The notes under the pieces are model-generated. The model saw only the letters and a program-made list of their open reading frames with translations. It ran no database searches and was not told where the DNA came from. Shown piece after piece: positions 40,957 to 48,811 of a stretch of DNA of 64,000 nucleotides. Position 1 is the first letter of the stretch. Each line of letters begins with the position of its first letter. Source of the DNA: Microtetraspora malaysiensis. Lineage in GTDB: Bacteria > Actinomycetota > Actinomycetes > Streptosporangiales > Streptosporangiaceae. A program made the position numbers and the translations under genes. The stretch covers positions 50,121 to 114,120 of the forward strand of contig NZ_BBYJ01000029.1 in assembly GCF_001528665.1 (NCBI RefSeq). The letters are read 5' to 3'.

Positions 40957-41744
40957 CGGGCGGTCTCCGGCTTGAGGTGGGCGGTCTGCGGCTTGAGGCG
41001 GGGCAGGTAGCGGACCAGGACGCGGGAGATGAGGAGCCAGCAGGCGATGAGGGCGAGGATGGCCCAGTCGCCGCCGGGCCATTCGAGGCTTTCGCCGGTG
41101 TGGGTGAAGACGCCGAGGCCTTCGACGGCCCAGTAGGCGCCGAAGCTGGCCAGGAGCAGGCCGACGCCGTACTTGAGGGCGTTCTCGGGGATGGCGGCGA
41201 GCGGGCGGTGCAGGATGAGGCCGGCGAGCAGGACGAGGATGCCGGCGGCGGCGGCGCCGCCGATGGCGGCGGGCATGTTGGCGGCGCTGAGCCCGAAGGT
41301 GATGACGACGAACACGACTTCGACGCCTTCGAGGAAGACGCCCTTGAATGAGATGACGAAGGCGAAGGTGTCGATGCCGAAGCGGCTTTGGCGTGCGGCC
41401 TGCCGCGCTGCCTCCGTCTGGGTGGCGTATTCCTCCTCCTCGTCGTGCATGGCCTTCAGTCCGGAGGAGCGCAGGACGGCTTTGCGGAGCCATTGGAGGC
41501 CGAAGATCAGCAGGAGGGTGCCGACGACGAGTTGGAGGAGTGATTCGGGGAGCCAGGTGCTGAGGGCGTATCCGGCGGCGGCGGTGAACGCGGTGAGTGC
41601 CACCAGTGCGGCGAGGGTGCCGGCGAGGGCGGAGCGCCAGCCACGGGTGACGCCCATGGCGAGCACGATGGTGAGAGCTTCGACGAATTCGACGAATGAG
41701 GCGGCGAAGGTTGAGGCGACGAGGCCCCAGGTTGCGCCTGTCAC
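40953..41744 (-). CDS. COG4280-type integral membrane protein, possible metal transporter
   Basis: 263 residues, about seven membrane helices. Two related acidic motifs within helices, FVEFVEALTIVLAMGVTRGW and KGVFLEGVEVVFVVITFGL, recall the paired E-x-x-E type motifs of metal/proton exchangers. The family assignment (COG4280 predicted membrane protein) is from memory, and transport of a metal ion is inference. GTG 41744 follows AGGAG. It is divergent from a ChrB-like regulator with a 90-bp gap and coupled to a small membrane protein. Confidence 0.75.
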   Translation of the reverse strand: MTGATWGLVASTFAASFVEFVEALTIVLAMGVTRGWRSALAGTLAALVALTAFTAAAGYALSTWLPESLLQLVVGTLLLIFGLQWLRKAVLRSSGLKAMHDEEEEYATQTEAARQAARQSRFGIDTFAFVISFKGVFLEGVEVVFVVITFGLSAANMPAAIGGAAAAGILVLLAGLILHRPLAAIPENALKYGVGLLLASFGAYWAVEGLGVFTHTGESLEWPGGDWAILALIACWLLISRVLVRYLPRLKPQTAHLKPETAR

Positions 41745-41833
41745 GGCGGCTCCTTGATTTGTAACAGATGTTTCACTGCATCTAATGCTTCAGGGTGTAT
41801 GTCGGATATGTCAACTGGGTAGCCTTGGGTGCC

Positions 41834-42388
41834 ATGACGATCGACGAGCGTTTCCTGCAGCTCGTGTACCGGGTCCCCTCGACGACATCGCGCGCCCGGG
41901 TGGCGGTGTGGCGTGAGCTGAAGCGCTTGGGCGCCCTCTACATCCAGCAGGCCGTGTGCGTGCTGCCGGACCGTCCCGGCGTCCGGGAACGCCTGGACAA
42001 GGTCCGCGAGCGCATCGACGAGCTCGGCGGCGAGAGCATGATCTTCGTGCTGACCGAGGTCGAGGAGCGCGAGCGCCACGCGCTCGTCGAGTCGTTCCGC
42101 GAGAACTCGGCGAAGGAGTACGCCGAGATCGTGGAGGAGTGCGAGACGAAGTTCTTCAAGGAGATCGAGTTCGAGCGGTTCCGGGAGAACTACACGTTCG
42201 AGGAGGCCGAGGAGATCCGTCAGGACCTCGAGAAGCTGCGCCGCTGGCTTCGCAAGGTCGAGGCGCGCGACTGGATGGGCGCCCCCGGCAGGGACCTGGC
42301 CCACGAGAAGGTCGCGGAGTGCGAACGGCTTCTCGACCTGTTCGAAGCCGATGTCTACGAGCGGGTCGGCGACCCCGGCGGGGTCTGA
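41834..42388 (+). CDS. ChrB-like N-terminal domain protein (putative regulator)
   Basis: 184 residues: FLQLVYRVPSTTSRARVAVWRELKRLGALYIQQAVCVLPD matches the ChrB N-terminal domain found in regulators of chromate-type transport genes. The rest is rich in charged helices (EVEERERHALVESFRENSAKEYAEI, EEAEEIRQDLEKLRRWLRKV). I start at ATG 41834 (MTIDERFLQL), with a TAGCCT box 8 nt upstream suggesting a leaderless mRNA. It diverges from the COG4280-type gene, which it probably controls. No chrA chromate transporter is nearby. Confidence 0.78.
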   Translation: MTIDERFLQLVYRVPSTTSRARVAVWRELKRLGALYIQQAVCVLPDRPGVRERLDKVRERIDELGGESMIFVLTEVEERERHALVESFRENSAKEYAEIVEECETKFFKEIEFERFRENYTFEEAEEIRQDLEKLRRWLRKVEARDWMGAPGRDLAHEKVAECERLLDLFEADVYERVGDPGGV

Positions 42389-42391
42389 CGA

Positions 42392-42416
42392 GCCGCGCGG
42401 CAGGAAACCGCGCGGC
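42392..42416. terminator. Terminator hairpin after the ChrB-like gene
   Basis: Perfect 9-bp stem GCCGCGCGG / CCGCGCGGC with loop CAGGAAA, starting 4 nt after the ChrB-like stop and before the convergent FecE-type gene. Confidence 0.65.
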
Positions 42417-42529
42417 GCGGAGCCCCCGCCGCACCAGGTCACCCCGCACCAAGCCGTACGCGGGAGAAGCCCCGCGCACGACGGTCCCGCCGGGGCGGCG
42501 CCAGGCCCCGGAGGAGCTCGTACGGGCGA

Positions 42530-43327
42530 TCATGCCGGGAGGGACACCGGACGCCGGCGCAACGGGATGACGAGCGGGCGTCCGCTCCGCGGGTTGACGC
42601 CGATCTCCACGTCCAGCGAGAAGACCGTCCGCATGGTCTCCTTGGTCAGCACCTCCCGCGGCGTTCCCTGGCAGACGAGCTCGCCGGCGGCGAGGACGAA
42701 GATGTGGTCGGCGTACTCGGCCGCCATGTTGAAGTCGTGCAGGACCATGGCGATCGTCTTGCCCTCCTCGCCGTTGAGCCGGGCCAGCAGGTCGAGCAGT
42801 TCGAGCTGGTAGGTGACGTCGAGGAAGGTCGTCGGTTCGTCCAGCAGGAGCAGGCCGGTCTGCTGTGCCAGGCACACCGCGATCCACACCCGCTGGCGCT
42901 GGCCGCCGGAGAGCTGGTCGACGTACTGGTCGCGCAGCGCCGCGGTGTCGGTCGAACGCAGCGCCCACTCGACCATCTCGCGGTCCTGCGGTGAGGGCGC
43001 GCCCACGGTACGACGGTGCGGATGGCGCCCGAACCAGACCAGGTCCTCCACGGTGATGGCCTCCGGGGTGGTGAGCACCTGCGGGAGGATCGCGAGCCGC
43101 CGGGCGATCTCCTTGGTGGGCAGGGACTGGATGGAGGCGCCGTCCAGCAGCACCCGGCCCCCGGCCGGGCGTAGCAGCCGGGCGAGGCTCTTCAACGCGG
43201 TGGACTTTCCCGACCCGTTCGGACCGATGAGGACGCTCACCTGGTTGTCGGGGATCTCCAGGGAGAGGTTCCTGGCCACCACCTTGCGGTCGTAGCGCAG
43301 TTCCACACCCTCGGCGGAAAGGCGCAT
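42530..43327 (-). CDS. FecE-type ABC transporter ATPase
   Basis: 265 residues: Walker A IGPNGSGKST, Q-loop ILPQVLTTPEAI, signature LSGGQRQR, Walker B LLLLDEPTTFLD, H-loop VLHDFNMAAEYADH, FepC/FecE subfamily for iron-siderophore uptake. It is the last gene of the five-gene C45-FecBCDE operon, 7 nt after the permease stop. The 3' end faces the ChrB-like gene. Confidence 0.95.
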   Translation of the reverse strand: MRLSAEGVELRYDRKVVARNLSLEIPDNQVSVLIGPNGSGKSTALKSLARLLRPAGGRVLLDGASIQSLPTKEIARRLAILPQVLTTPEAITVEDLVWFGRHPHRRTVGAPSPQDREMVEWALRSTDTAALRDQYVDQLSGGQRQRVWIAVCLAQQTGLLLLDEPTTFLDVTYQLELLDLLARLNGEEGKTIAMVLHDFNMAAEYADHIFVLAAGELVCQGTPREVLTKETMRTVFSLDVEIGVNPRSGRPLVIPLRRRPVSLPA

Positions 43328-43334
43328 GTCGGGC

Positions 43335-44363
43335 CTACCTTCCGGTTCGCATGAGCAGGTAGAGGAAATACGGCGCGCCGATCACCGCGGTGATCAGGCC
43401 GGCGGGGATCTCCAGGGGAGGGCTGATCCCGCGACCGAGGGTGTCCGCGCCGAGCGTGAGCAGGACGCCGACGGCGGCGGCCATGGGCGTGAGCGCCGCC
43501 ATCCGGCCGCCGATCAACCGCCGGGCGATGTGCGGGGCGATCAGGCTGACGAACGACAGCGTGCCCGCGGCGGCGACCGCGCCCGAGGCCAGGACGACGG
43601 CCACCGCGATGGCCAGCCGGCGGGTGCCCTCGGCCCGCTCGCCCAGCCCGACCGCCATCGGATCGCCGAGCCCCATCACGTCCAGCCGCCGGCCGAGGAA
43701 CACGACCACGGGAAGGCAGACGACGACCCACGGCACCGTGATCGCCACGGTCTGCCAGGTCCTCCCGAAGAAGCTGCCGGCCAGCCAGATCAGCGAGCCG
43801 TTCACGTTCTGCGGATAGCGCATCAGCAGGAAGCGGATCACTGCCTCGCAGCAGGCGCTCGCGGCGACTCCGACCAGGGCCAGCCGGATCGGCGTGGTGC
43901 CGCCCCGGTACGCGAGCGTGTACACGACGACGGTGACGGTCACGCCGCCGGCCAGCGCGGCGACCGGCAGCAGGCTGAGCGGGGTGGCGGGCAGGATCAG
44001 CACCACGAACAGGGCGGTAACGCCGGCGCCCCTGGTCACCCCGAGCACGTCCGGCGAGGCCAGCGGGTTGCGGATGACGCTCTGCAGGACCGCGCCGGAG
44101 GCGCCGAGCCCCGCGCCGACCGCCCAGCAGAGGATGATCCGGGGGATCTGGTAGTCCCATATCAGCCGGCTCAGCGCGTCGTCCGCCCGGCCGGTGAGCG
44201 CGTCCACCACGTCACCGAAGGGGAGCGGGACCGAGGCCACCGTGAGGCTGTACGCGGTGACGACGACCGCGAGGCCGGCGGCGGCGAGGTACCACCTGCC
44301 CCGCGCGGTGCGGTGGGACGCGGCGGTCGAGGCCGGCGACGGCGAGGGCGCGATGGCGGTCAT
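43335..44363 (-). CDS. FecD-type ABC transporter permease
   Basis: 342 residues, FecCD family: YQIPRIILCWAVGAGLGASGAVLQ, RNPLASPDVLGVTRGAGV, LIWLAGSFFGRTWQTV, LSFVSLIAPHIARRLIGG and SPPLEIPAGLITAVIGAPYFLYLL. It pairs with the next permease as a heterodimer. The ATG overlaps the FecC-type stop (ATGA at 44360-44363). Confidence 0.95.
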   Translation of the reverse strand: MTAIAPSPSPASTAASHRTARGRWYLAAAGLAVVVTAYSLTVASVPLPFGDVVDALTGRADDALSRLIWDYQIPRIILCWAVGAGLGASGAVLQSVIRNPLASPDVLGVTRGAGVTALFVVLILPATPLSLLPVAALAGGVTVTVVVYTLAYRGGTTPIRLALVGVAASACCEAVIRFLLMRYPQNVNGSLIWLAGSFFGRTWQTVAITVPWVVVCLPVVVFLGRRLDVMGLGDPMAVGLGERAEGTRRLAIAVAVVLASGAVAAAGTLSFVSLIAPHIARRLIGGRMAALTPMAAAVGVLLTLGADTLGRGISPPLEIPAGLITAVIGAPYFLYLLMRTGR

Positions 44364-45382
44364 GCGGATTTCCTGTCTCGCCGGGCCAGCCAGACGAAGT
44401 ACGGCGCGCCGAGCAGCGCGGTGACGACGCCGGCGGGCACCTCGTTGGGCGGGTTGACGAAGTGGCTGACCGCGTCCGCGAGCACCAGCAGCGCGCCCCC
44501 GAAGAGCGCCGACACCGGCAGGAGCCGGACGTGGTCGGATCCGACCAGCCGTCGCGCCATGTGGGGGACCACCAGGCCGACGAAGCCGATCGGCCCGGCC
44601 ACCGCCACGCAGGCGCCGCTGATCAGGATCACCAGCGCGGCCCCGCAGAGCCGTACGAGCGCGACCCGCTGGCCGAGCGAGCGGGCCATCTCCTCGCCGA
44701 GGGCGAGAACGTTGAGCCGGCTCGCCATGGCGAGGCAGCCCGCGATCCCGGCCAGGGCGACGGGCAGGATGGTCCACGCCTCGCGCCACTGGCTCAGGTT
44801 GACCCCGCCGACCAGCCAGTAGACCACGCTCTCCGCGTTGTTCTCGTGAAAGATGATCAGTCCCTGGGTGAGGGAGAGCAGCAGAGCCGAGACGGTCACG
44901 CCGCCGAGGATCAGGCGGTTCTCGCGCAGCCCGGAGCCCTTGCTCCGGCCGGCTAGGGCGAGTACGGCGCAGCCGGCCGCCGCCGCGCCGCACAGCGCGA
45001 GCGCGACAGTGGACACCTCGGCGAGCCGCGGCACCACCGTGAGTGCCAGCACCACGGCGAAGCTCGCGCCCGCGGTGACGCCGAGCAGGTCGGGGGCCGC
45101 CAGCGGGTTGCCGGTGACGCCCTGCATGACCACGCCCGCCGCCGCCAGGGCCGCCCCGACGGCGAGGGCGACGAGCACACGGGGCAGCCGGATGTCGGCC
45201 ACGATCATCTCGCCGGGGGTGGACGCGTGGCCGGTCAGCACGCTGATCACCTCACCGGCCGGGACCTGTACGGCCCCCAGCGTGAGATGCCACACGGCGG
45301 CCGCGATGACGAGGACGAGGCCACCCGCCGCGGCCGCGAGCCACGGCCGCGCCGGGTGCCGTCGCCGGAGGGTCGCCGTCAT
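44360..45382 (-). CDS. FecC-type ABC transporter permease
   Basis: 340 residues, FecCD family: IRLPRVLVALAVGAALAAAGVVMQ, TGNPLAAPDLLGVTAGASFAV, VVYWLVGGVNLSQW, GPIGFVGLVVPHMARRLVGS and NEVPAGVVTALLGAPYFVWLA. The ATG overlaps the binding-protein stop by 4 nt. It works with the downstream permease and ATPase. Confidence 0.95.
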   Translation of the reverse strand: MTATLRRRHPARPWLAAAAGGLVLVIAAAVWHLTLGAVQVPAGEVISVLTGHASTPGEMIVADIRLPRVLVALAVGAALAAAGVVMQGVTGNPLAAPDLLGVTAGASFAVVLALTVVPRLAEVSTVALALCGAAAAGCAVLALAGRSKGSGLRENRLILGGVTVSALLLSLTQGLIIFHENNAESVVYWLVGGVNLSQWREAWTILPVALAGIAGCLAMASRLNVLALGEEMARSLGQRVALVRLCGAALVILISGACVAVAGPIGFVGLVVPHMARRLVGSDHVRLLPVSALFGGALLVLADAVSHFVNPPNEVPAGVVTALLGAPYFVWLARRDRKSA

Positions 45383-46383
45383 TTCGCGTTCAGGAGGAGG
45401 TCGGCCGCCTGCTCGGCGACCATCTCGGCCGCGGTCACCCCCCGGTTGCGGGCCCACACGTCCGGGTCGACGGAGAACAGGCGGTTCGACGCCACCGCCG
45501 GTATCCCCGTGAAGAGCTTGTTGGCCCGCCACGCGGTGATCGGGTTCTGGGGGGTGTAGTTCGCGATGAACATCGCCTCGGGGGCGGTCGCGACGAGGGT
45601 CTCCAGCCCCATGTCCGCCTGCGGTTGGGATTGGTCGGCCGGAAGCGCGGGCTCCAGGCCGATCGCCGACAGCACGCTGGGCACGAACGCCGCGCCATTG
45701 TGCGCGCTGAACGTCTTGTCCGCGGCGACGGCGAACAGGGCCTTCGGCTTGGCGGGCAGCCCGTCGATCCTCGTCTTGATCGAGGCGAGCTTGTCCTGGA
45801 GACCCGTCACGGCCTTCTCCATCTCGGCGCACCGGTTGAGCGCCTGGCCGAGAACGCGCATCGCCGCGATGTTCGCGGCGAGGTCGCCCTCCTGGCTGGT
45901 CAGCGCGATCGTCGGGGCCATCGCCGAGAGCTGCGGATAGATGTCGGCGTTCCGCTTGGCGTCGATGATGATGAGGTCGGGCCTGAGCGAGGCGATCACC
46001 GGCAGGCTGGGCGACTTGCGCAGTCCGAGGGAGGTGTAGTCGCCCAGACGTTCCCTGATCGGTTGGATGATGCGGTTCCGGTCGCTGTCGTCCGCCACGC
46101 CGACCGGGCGCACGCCCAGCAGGCCGGCCCCGTCGGCGAAGGAGAACTCGGTCACGACGACGCGGGACGGATCGCCTGTGACGGTCGTCGTGCCCAGCGC
46201 GTGCGCGATGGTCCTCTCGGTCTTGCCGCACTGACCGGCGCCGCCCCCGGCGCCGTCTCCCGCGCCGCCGGCGAGGCCGGCGGCCCCCTGGGAGCCCGTG
46301 GAGCCGGCGGTGCCCCCGCACGCCGCCAGCGAAATGACGAGGAGCAGCGCGATGGCCGCCGGCCTCAGGGTGGAGAACTTCAT
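45379..46383 (-). CDS. FecB-type iron-siderophore binding lipoprotein
   Basis: 334 residues. Lipoprotein signal MKFSTLRPAAIALLLVISL-AAC, then a Gly/Ala-rich tether and a FecB-like periplasmic-binding fold: IAHALGTTTVTGDPSRVVVTEF, VASLRPDLIIIDAKRN-type (VIASLRPDLIIIDAKRNADI), AFVPSVLSAIGLEPALP, NRLFSVDPDVWARNRG. ATG 46383 is chosen at the lipoprotein N-terminus; an in-frame GTG at 46395 sits on top of the GAGGA site. It follows the C45 hydrolase gene by 34 bp. Confidence 0.92.
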   Translation of the reverse strand: MKFSTLRPAAIALLLVISLAACGGTAGSTGSQGAAGLAGGAGDGAGGGAGQCGKTERTIAHALGTTTVTGDPSRVVVTEFSFADGAGLLGVRPVGVADDSDRNRIIQPIRERLGDYTSLGLRKSPSLPVIASLRPDLIIIDAKRNADIYPQLSAMAPTIALTSQEGDLAANIAAMRVLGQALNRCAEMEKAVTGLQDKLASIKTRIDGLPAKPKALFAVAADKTFSAHNGAAFVPSVLSAIGLEPALPADQSQPQADMGLETLVATAPEAMFIANYTPQNPITAWRANKLFTGIPAVASNRLFSVDPDVWARNRGVTAAEMVAEQAADLLLNAK

Positions 46384-46417
46384 GGTGAGGGGCACTCCTC
46401 TTCGGTACGCCGAGAGT

Positions 46418-47515
46418 TCAGGAGTAGAGGTTGACAGGGATCAGGTCGTAGCCGTTCTCGCAGGGGTTGCCGGAGGTCAGCCAGTAGTCGCCGGAGGTGA
46501 GGTCGACGAGGCTGGAGGCGACGGTCTGGTAGCGGTCGGTGTCCGGCTTGTTTGGGTTCGGATGATTGCACACCGATTCCGGCCAGCCGAAGTGGTCGGA
46601 CATCGTGTCGCGGATAACCGCTCTGACCTTGGCCGGCTCCGTGGTGTCTCGCACCGCGCGCAGCCCCTGCCGGATGCGCTGCACCCGGTAGAGGGAGTCG
46701 ACGGCGAAGGGCTTGTAGGAGTCGTTGATCTGCTCGGGCACGAACGCCTCGAAGTGGTTGCCGTGGACCAGGACCCCGTCGTCGGGATACATCCAGTGGT
46801 GGCGGCCGGGGGTGGTCTCGATGTCGATGGCGAAGCCGTCGCGGTGCGTGAGCAGGATGTTCGTGGAGAACCCCTGGCGTACGTGGAAGACGGCGTCGAG
46901 CGCGTCGTGCATGTTCCAGGAGTCGAGCGCCTTGCGGCGGACGAACGGGCCGGGGACGCCGAGCCCGGTGCCGAAGCGGGGACCGAGTCCGTTGGCGTTC
47001 AGGGCGATGCCCGCCGAGTTGGCCCCCTGCCGGCCCACCTGGCCGGCCTCGACCTGCATGATGATCGTCGGCTTGCCCGGCTGCTCGATGCGCAGCATCA
47101 TGACCGTCTCGGCGGTCGCGCACTGCCAGTCCCAGTTCTGCCCGCAGTAGACGCGTCCGTCGCCGGACGCCTCCGCGAGCACGGCGAAGGACGAGCACTC
47201 CTCCTCGGAGGCGGCGAAAGGATTTCCGTTGTGCATCTCCCCGCGCCCGTTCAGGGCGAGGATCTCGTGGAAGGTGCGATTGGCCCCTTCGGCGATCCCG
47301 CGCACCTCGTCGAGGATCTCGGGGTGGTACGCCTCGATGAGGGGCACCCAGCCCTGTGTCTGCTCGGTGACGGAGGCCCACGGCAGGCCCGCCTTCTGCG
47401 CGAAGCTGTGCGCGTACCACTCGACGGCTTTATCGATCTTGTCCCGGGCCGCCTCGCCGTACTGGCGGCCGCGTTCGCGAGGGGTTCCGGAGATTTGGAC
47501 GAGATCCACAGCCAT
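46418..47515 (-). CDS. C45-family autoproteolytic acyltransferase/hydrolase
   Basis: 365-residue Ntn-hydrolase of peptidase family C45 (the isopenicillin N acyltransferase family). It is made as a proenzyme that cleaves itself before a nucleophilic Cys, here most likely Cys107 in EEECSSFAVLA. Further marks: GTPRERGRQYGEAARDKI, EVRGIAEGANRTFHEILALN, YCGQNWDWQ and LALNANGLGPRFG-like (GIALNANGLGPRFG). No signal peptide, so it acts in the cytoplasm. It is the first gene of the FecBCDE-type operon and divergent from an RpiR regulator, so it probably hydrolyses an amide in the imported compound. AAGGAG precedes ATG 47515. Confidence 0.9.
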   Translation of the reverse strand: MAVDLVQISGTPRERGRQYGEAARDKIDKAVEWYAHSFAQKAGLPWASVTEQTQGWVPLIEAYHPEILDEVRGIAEGANRTFHEILALNGRGEMHNGNPFAASEEECSSFAVLAEASGDGRVYCGQNWDWQCATAETVMMLRIEQPGKPTIIMQVEAGQVGRQGANSAGIALNANGLGPRFGTGLGVPGPFVRRKALDSWNMHDALDAVFHVRQGFSTNILLTHRDGFAIDIETTPGRHHWMYPDDGVLVHGNHFEAFVPEQINDSYKPFAVDSLYRVQRIRQGLRAVRDTTEPAKVRAVIRDTMSDHFGWPESVCNHPNPNKPDTDRYQTVASSLVDLTSGDYWLTSGNPCENGYDLIPVNLYS

Positions 47516-47549
47516 GATGTCTCCTTCGCATCGGCTGGTGTACGGGTAA

Positions 47550-47565
47550 GGTAGAGGTCACTACA
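47550..47565. promoter_or_regulatory. RpiR-type operator, C45 promoter side
   Basis: GGTAGAGGTCACTACA; its reverse complement shares TGTAGTGAC with the site at 48648. The right arm ACTACA is identical to the two other copies. It lies 35-50 nt upstream of the C45 gene ATG. Confidence 0.5.
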
Positions 47566-47581
47566 AGGTCGGTCAAGGGTG

Positions 47582-47597
47582 TGATGTGTCTACTACA
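47582..47597. promoter_or_regulatory. RpiR-type half-operator over the regulator's own start codon
   Basis: TGATGTGTCTACTACA shares the ACTACA arm and 4-nt centre layout with the other two sites and covers GTG 47586, suggesting autoregulation. Confidence 0.4.
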
Positions 47598-48560
47598 GCG
47601 ATACCGGTGAACGCCCTGCTGGAACGCGTGCAGGCGCGGCGTGGAGAACTGAGCCCTGCGGCTCAGCGCGTTGTCGACTTCCTTCTGGAGAATCCCGAAA
47701 CCACGGTCTTCCTCTCCTCGGCGGAGCTCGGCCGGCTCACCAGGACCAGCGACGCCACGGTGATCCGCACCATCAAGCGGCTCGGCTACGGTGGGCTCGA
47801 CGAGCTGCGCGAGGAGGTCAAGCAGGCGATCGACGACCGACTGAACCCCGTCCGTCGGCTGCAGCGCAGCCTGGACTGGGCCGGGGCCGATCCGGAGACC
47901 GTGCTCGCGCACACCCTGGAGCTGCACGCGACCCTGCTCGAGGACGCGCGGCGCACGCTGTCGCCCGCGCAGTTCAGCGGCGCCGTCCAGCTCCTGGACC
48001 GGGCCTCGTCGGTGCTCGTCTTCGGCATCGGCCCGCTCGGGTTCGTCGCCGACTACCTGGCGCTGCGGCTGGTCCGCGTCGGCGTCCCGGCGTACGGCGC
48101 CACCGCCACGGGTTTCCGGCTGGCCGACGACCTGCTGAACTTGACCAGGCACCACGTCGTGGTGATGTTCGCGTACGACAGCATCCGGCGGGAGACCGAG
48201 GTAGTGCTCCAGCAGGCCGCCAGGGTCGGCGCCCCGGTGATCCTGATCACCGACTCCCTGGGCCGGGTTCTCGGCCCGCAGGTGCAGGTGGTGCTCAGTG
48301 CGCCGGTCGTGCGCAGCAGCATGCTCAGCTCCTATACGACGTCACTGCTCGTGGCGGACGCCCTGGCGCTGTCAGTCGCGTCCAGGTCGCGGAGGCGCGG
48401 CGAGCGCCACTTCGCGGAGCTGGAGCGGCTCCGTGCGCTGCTCGGCCGTCAGGAGCACGTGGGCTGGTCGTCGCTCGGGCCGGACGCCGGCGCGGCCGAT
48501 GGCGAAGAACGCCATGAGGAGGAGCCCACCGATCCCGAGGATCCCCGCGGACGGGGATGA
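47586..48560 (+). CDS. MurR/RpiR-family regulator (HTH plus SIS domain)
   Basis: 324 residues: HTH_6 domain (RRGELSPAAQRVVDFLLEN, LGRLTRTSDATVIRTIKRLG, then ELREEVKQAI) and a SIS sugar-phosphate-binding domain (VLVFGIGPLGFVADYLALRL, VVVMFAYDSIRRETEVV, VILITDSLG). RpiR proteins usually sense phosphorylated sugars or amino sugars, an unusual partner for a Fec-type importer. The last ~35 residues (after ALLGRQEHVGW) are acidic and unlike the family, and lie opposite a broken gene on the other strand, so the natural end may have been lost. Confidence 0.9.
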   Translation: MSTTAIPVNALLERVQARRGELSPAAQRVVDFLLENPETTVFLSSAELGRLTRTSDATVIRTIKRLGYGGLDELREEVKQAIDDRLNPVRRLQRSLDWAGADPETVLAHTLELHATLLEDARRTLSPAQFSGAVQLLDRASSVLVFGIGPLGFVADYLALRLVRVGVPAYGATATGFRLADDLLNLTRHHVVVMFAYDSIRRETEVVLQQAARVGAPVILITDSLGRVLGPQVQVVLSAPVVRSSMLSSYTTSLLVADALALSVASRSRRRGERHFAELERLRALLGRQEHVGWSSLGPDAGAADGEERHEEEPTDPEDPRGRG

Positions 48561-48636
48561 CTGGCGTTTCCGCGAACTCGACCAAGGAGACCATTCCGGC
48601 GCCCGATAGCAGCTCTGACGTGTCGCCTACATTCAT
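48480..48636 (-). pseudogene. Relic of a membrane-protein gene with intact promoter-proximal signals
   Basis: AAGGAG then ATG 48636 begins MNVGDTSELLSGAGMVSLVE...TPVI, preceded by an RpiR-type operator. After about 27 codons the frame must slip by one base near 48552-48556 to continue as AGILGIGGLLLMAFFAIGRAG, a membrane-helix-like stretch, after which the frame runs into the 3' end of the RpiR gene on the opposite strand. It looks like the first part of an RpiR-regulated transporter gene cut off by a deletion. Interpretation is tentative. Confidence 0.35.
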
Positions 48637-48647
48637 TCGGCTCCTTA

Positions 48648-48663
48648 TGTAGTGACTACTACA
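48648..48663. promoter_or_regulatory. RpiR-type operator with no intact target gene
   Basis: TGTAGTGACTACTACA: 6-bp arms TGTAGT / ACTACA around GACT, the best of three related sites. It lies 12 nt before an AAGGAG-ATG pair at 48636 that opens a broken reading frame. The following bases to 48811 show no gene. Confidence 0.55.
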
Positions 48664-48811
48664 GGCTCACCGCAATAGTGCCCCGGGAGCGACGCGGGCG
48701 CAAGGGGGCGAACGCTCCGGTCGTGGCACGCGGGCCGAACGCTCCCATGAAGACGGGCGAAGCCGCCGGCGGTCGGCTGCAGGGGGCGCTCAGCGGTTAC
48801 CTGAGCCGCGG

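Noticed and set aside
48541..48558. ATCCCCG-CGGA-CGGGGAT hairpin as the terminator of the RpiR gene
   Set aside because: It lies inside the coding sequence just before the stop and has no downstream T-run; kept only as a possible structure.
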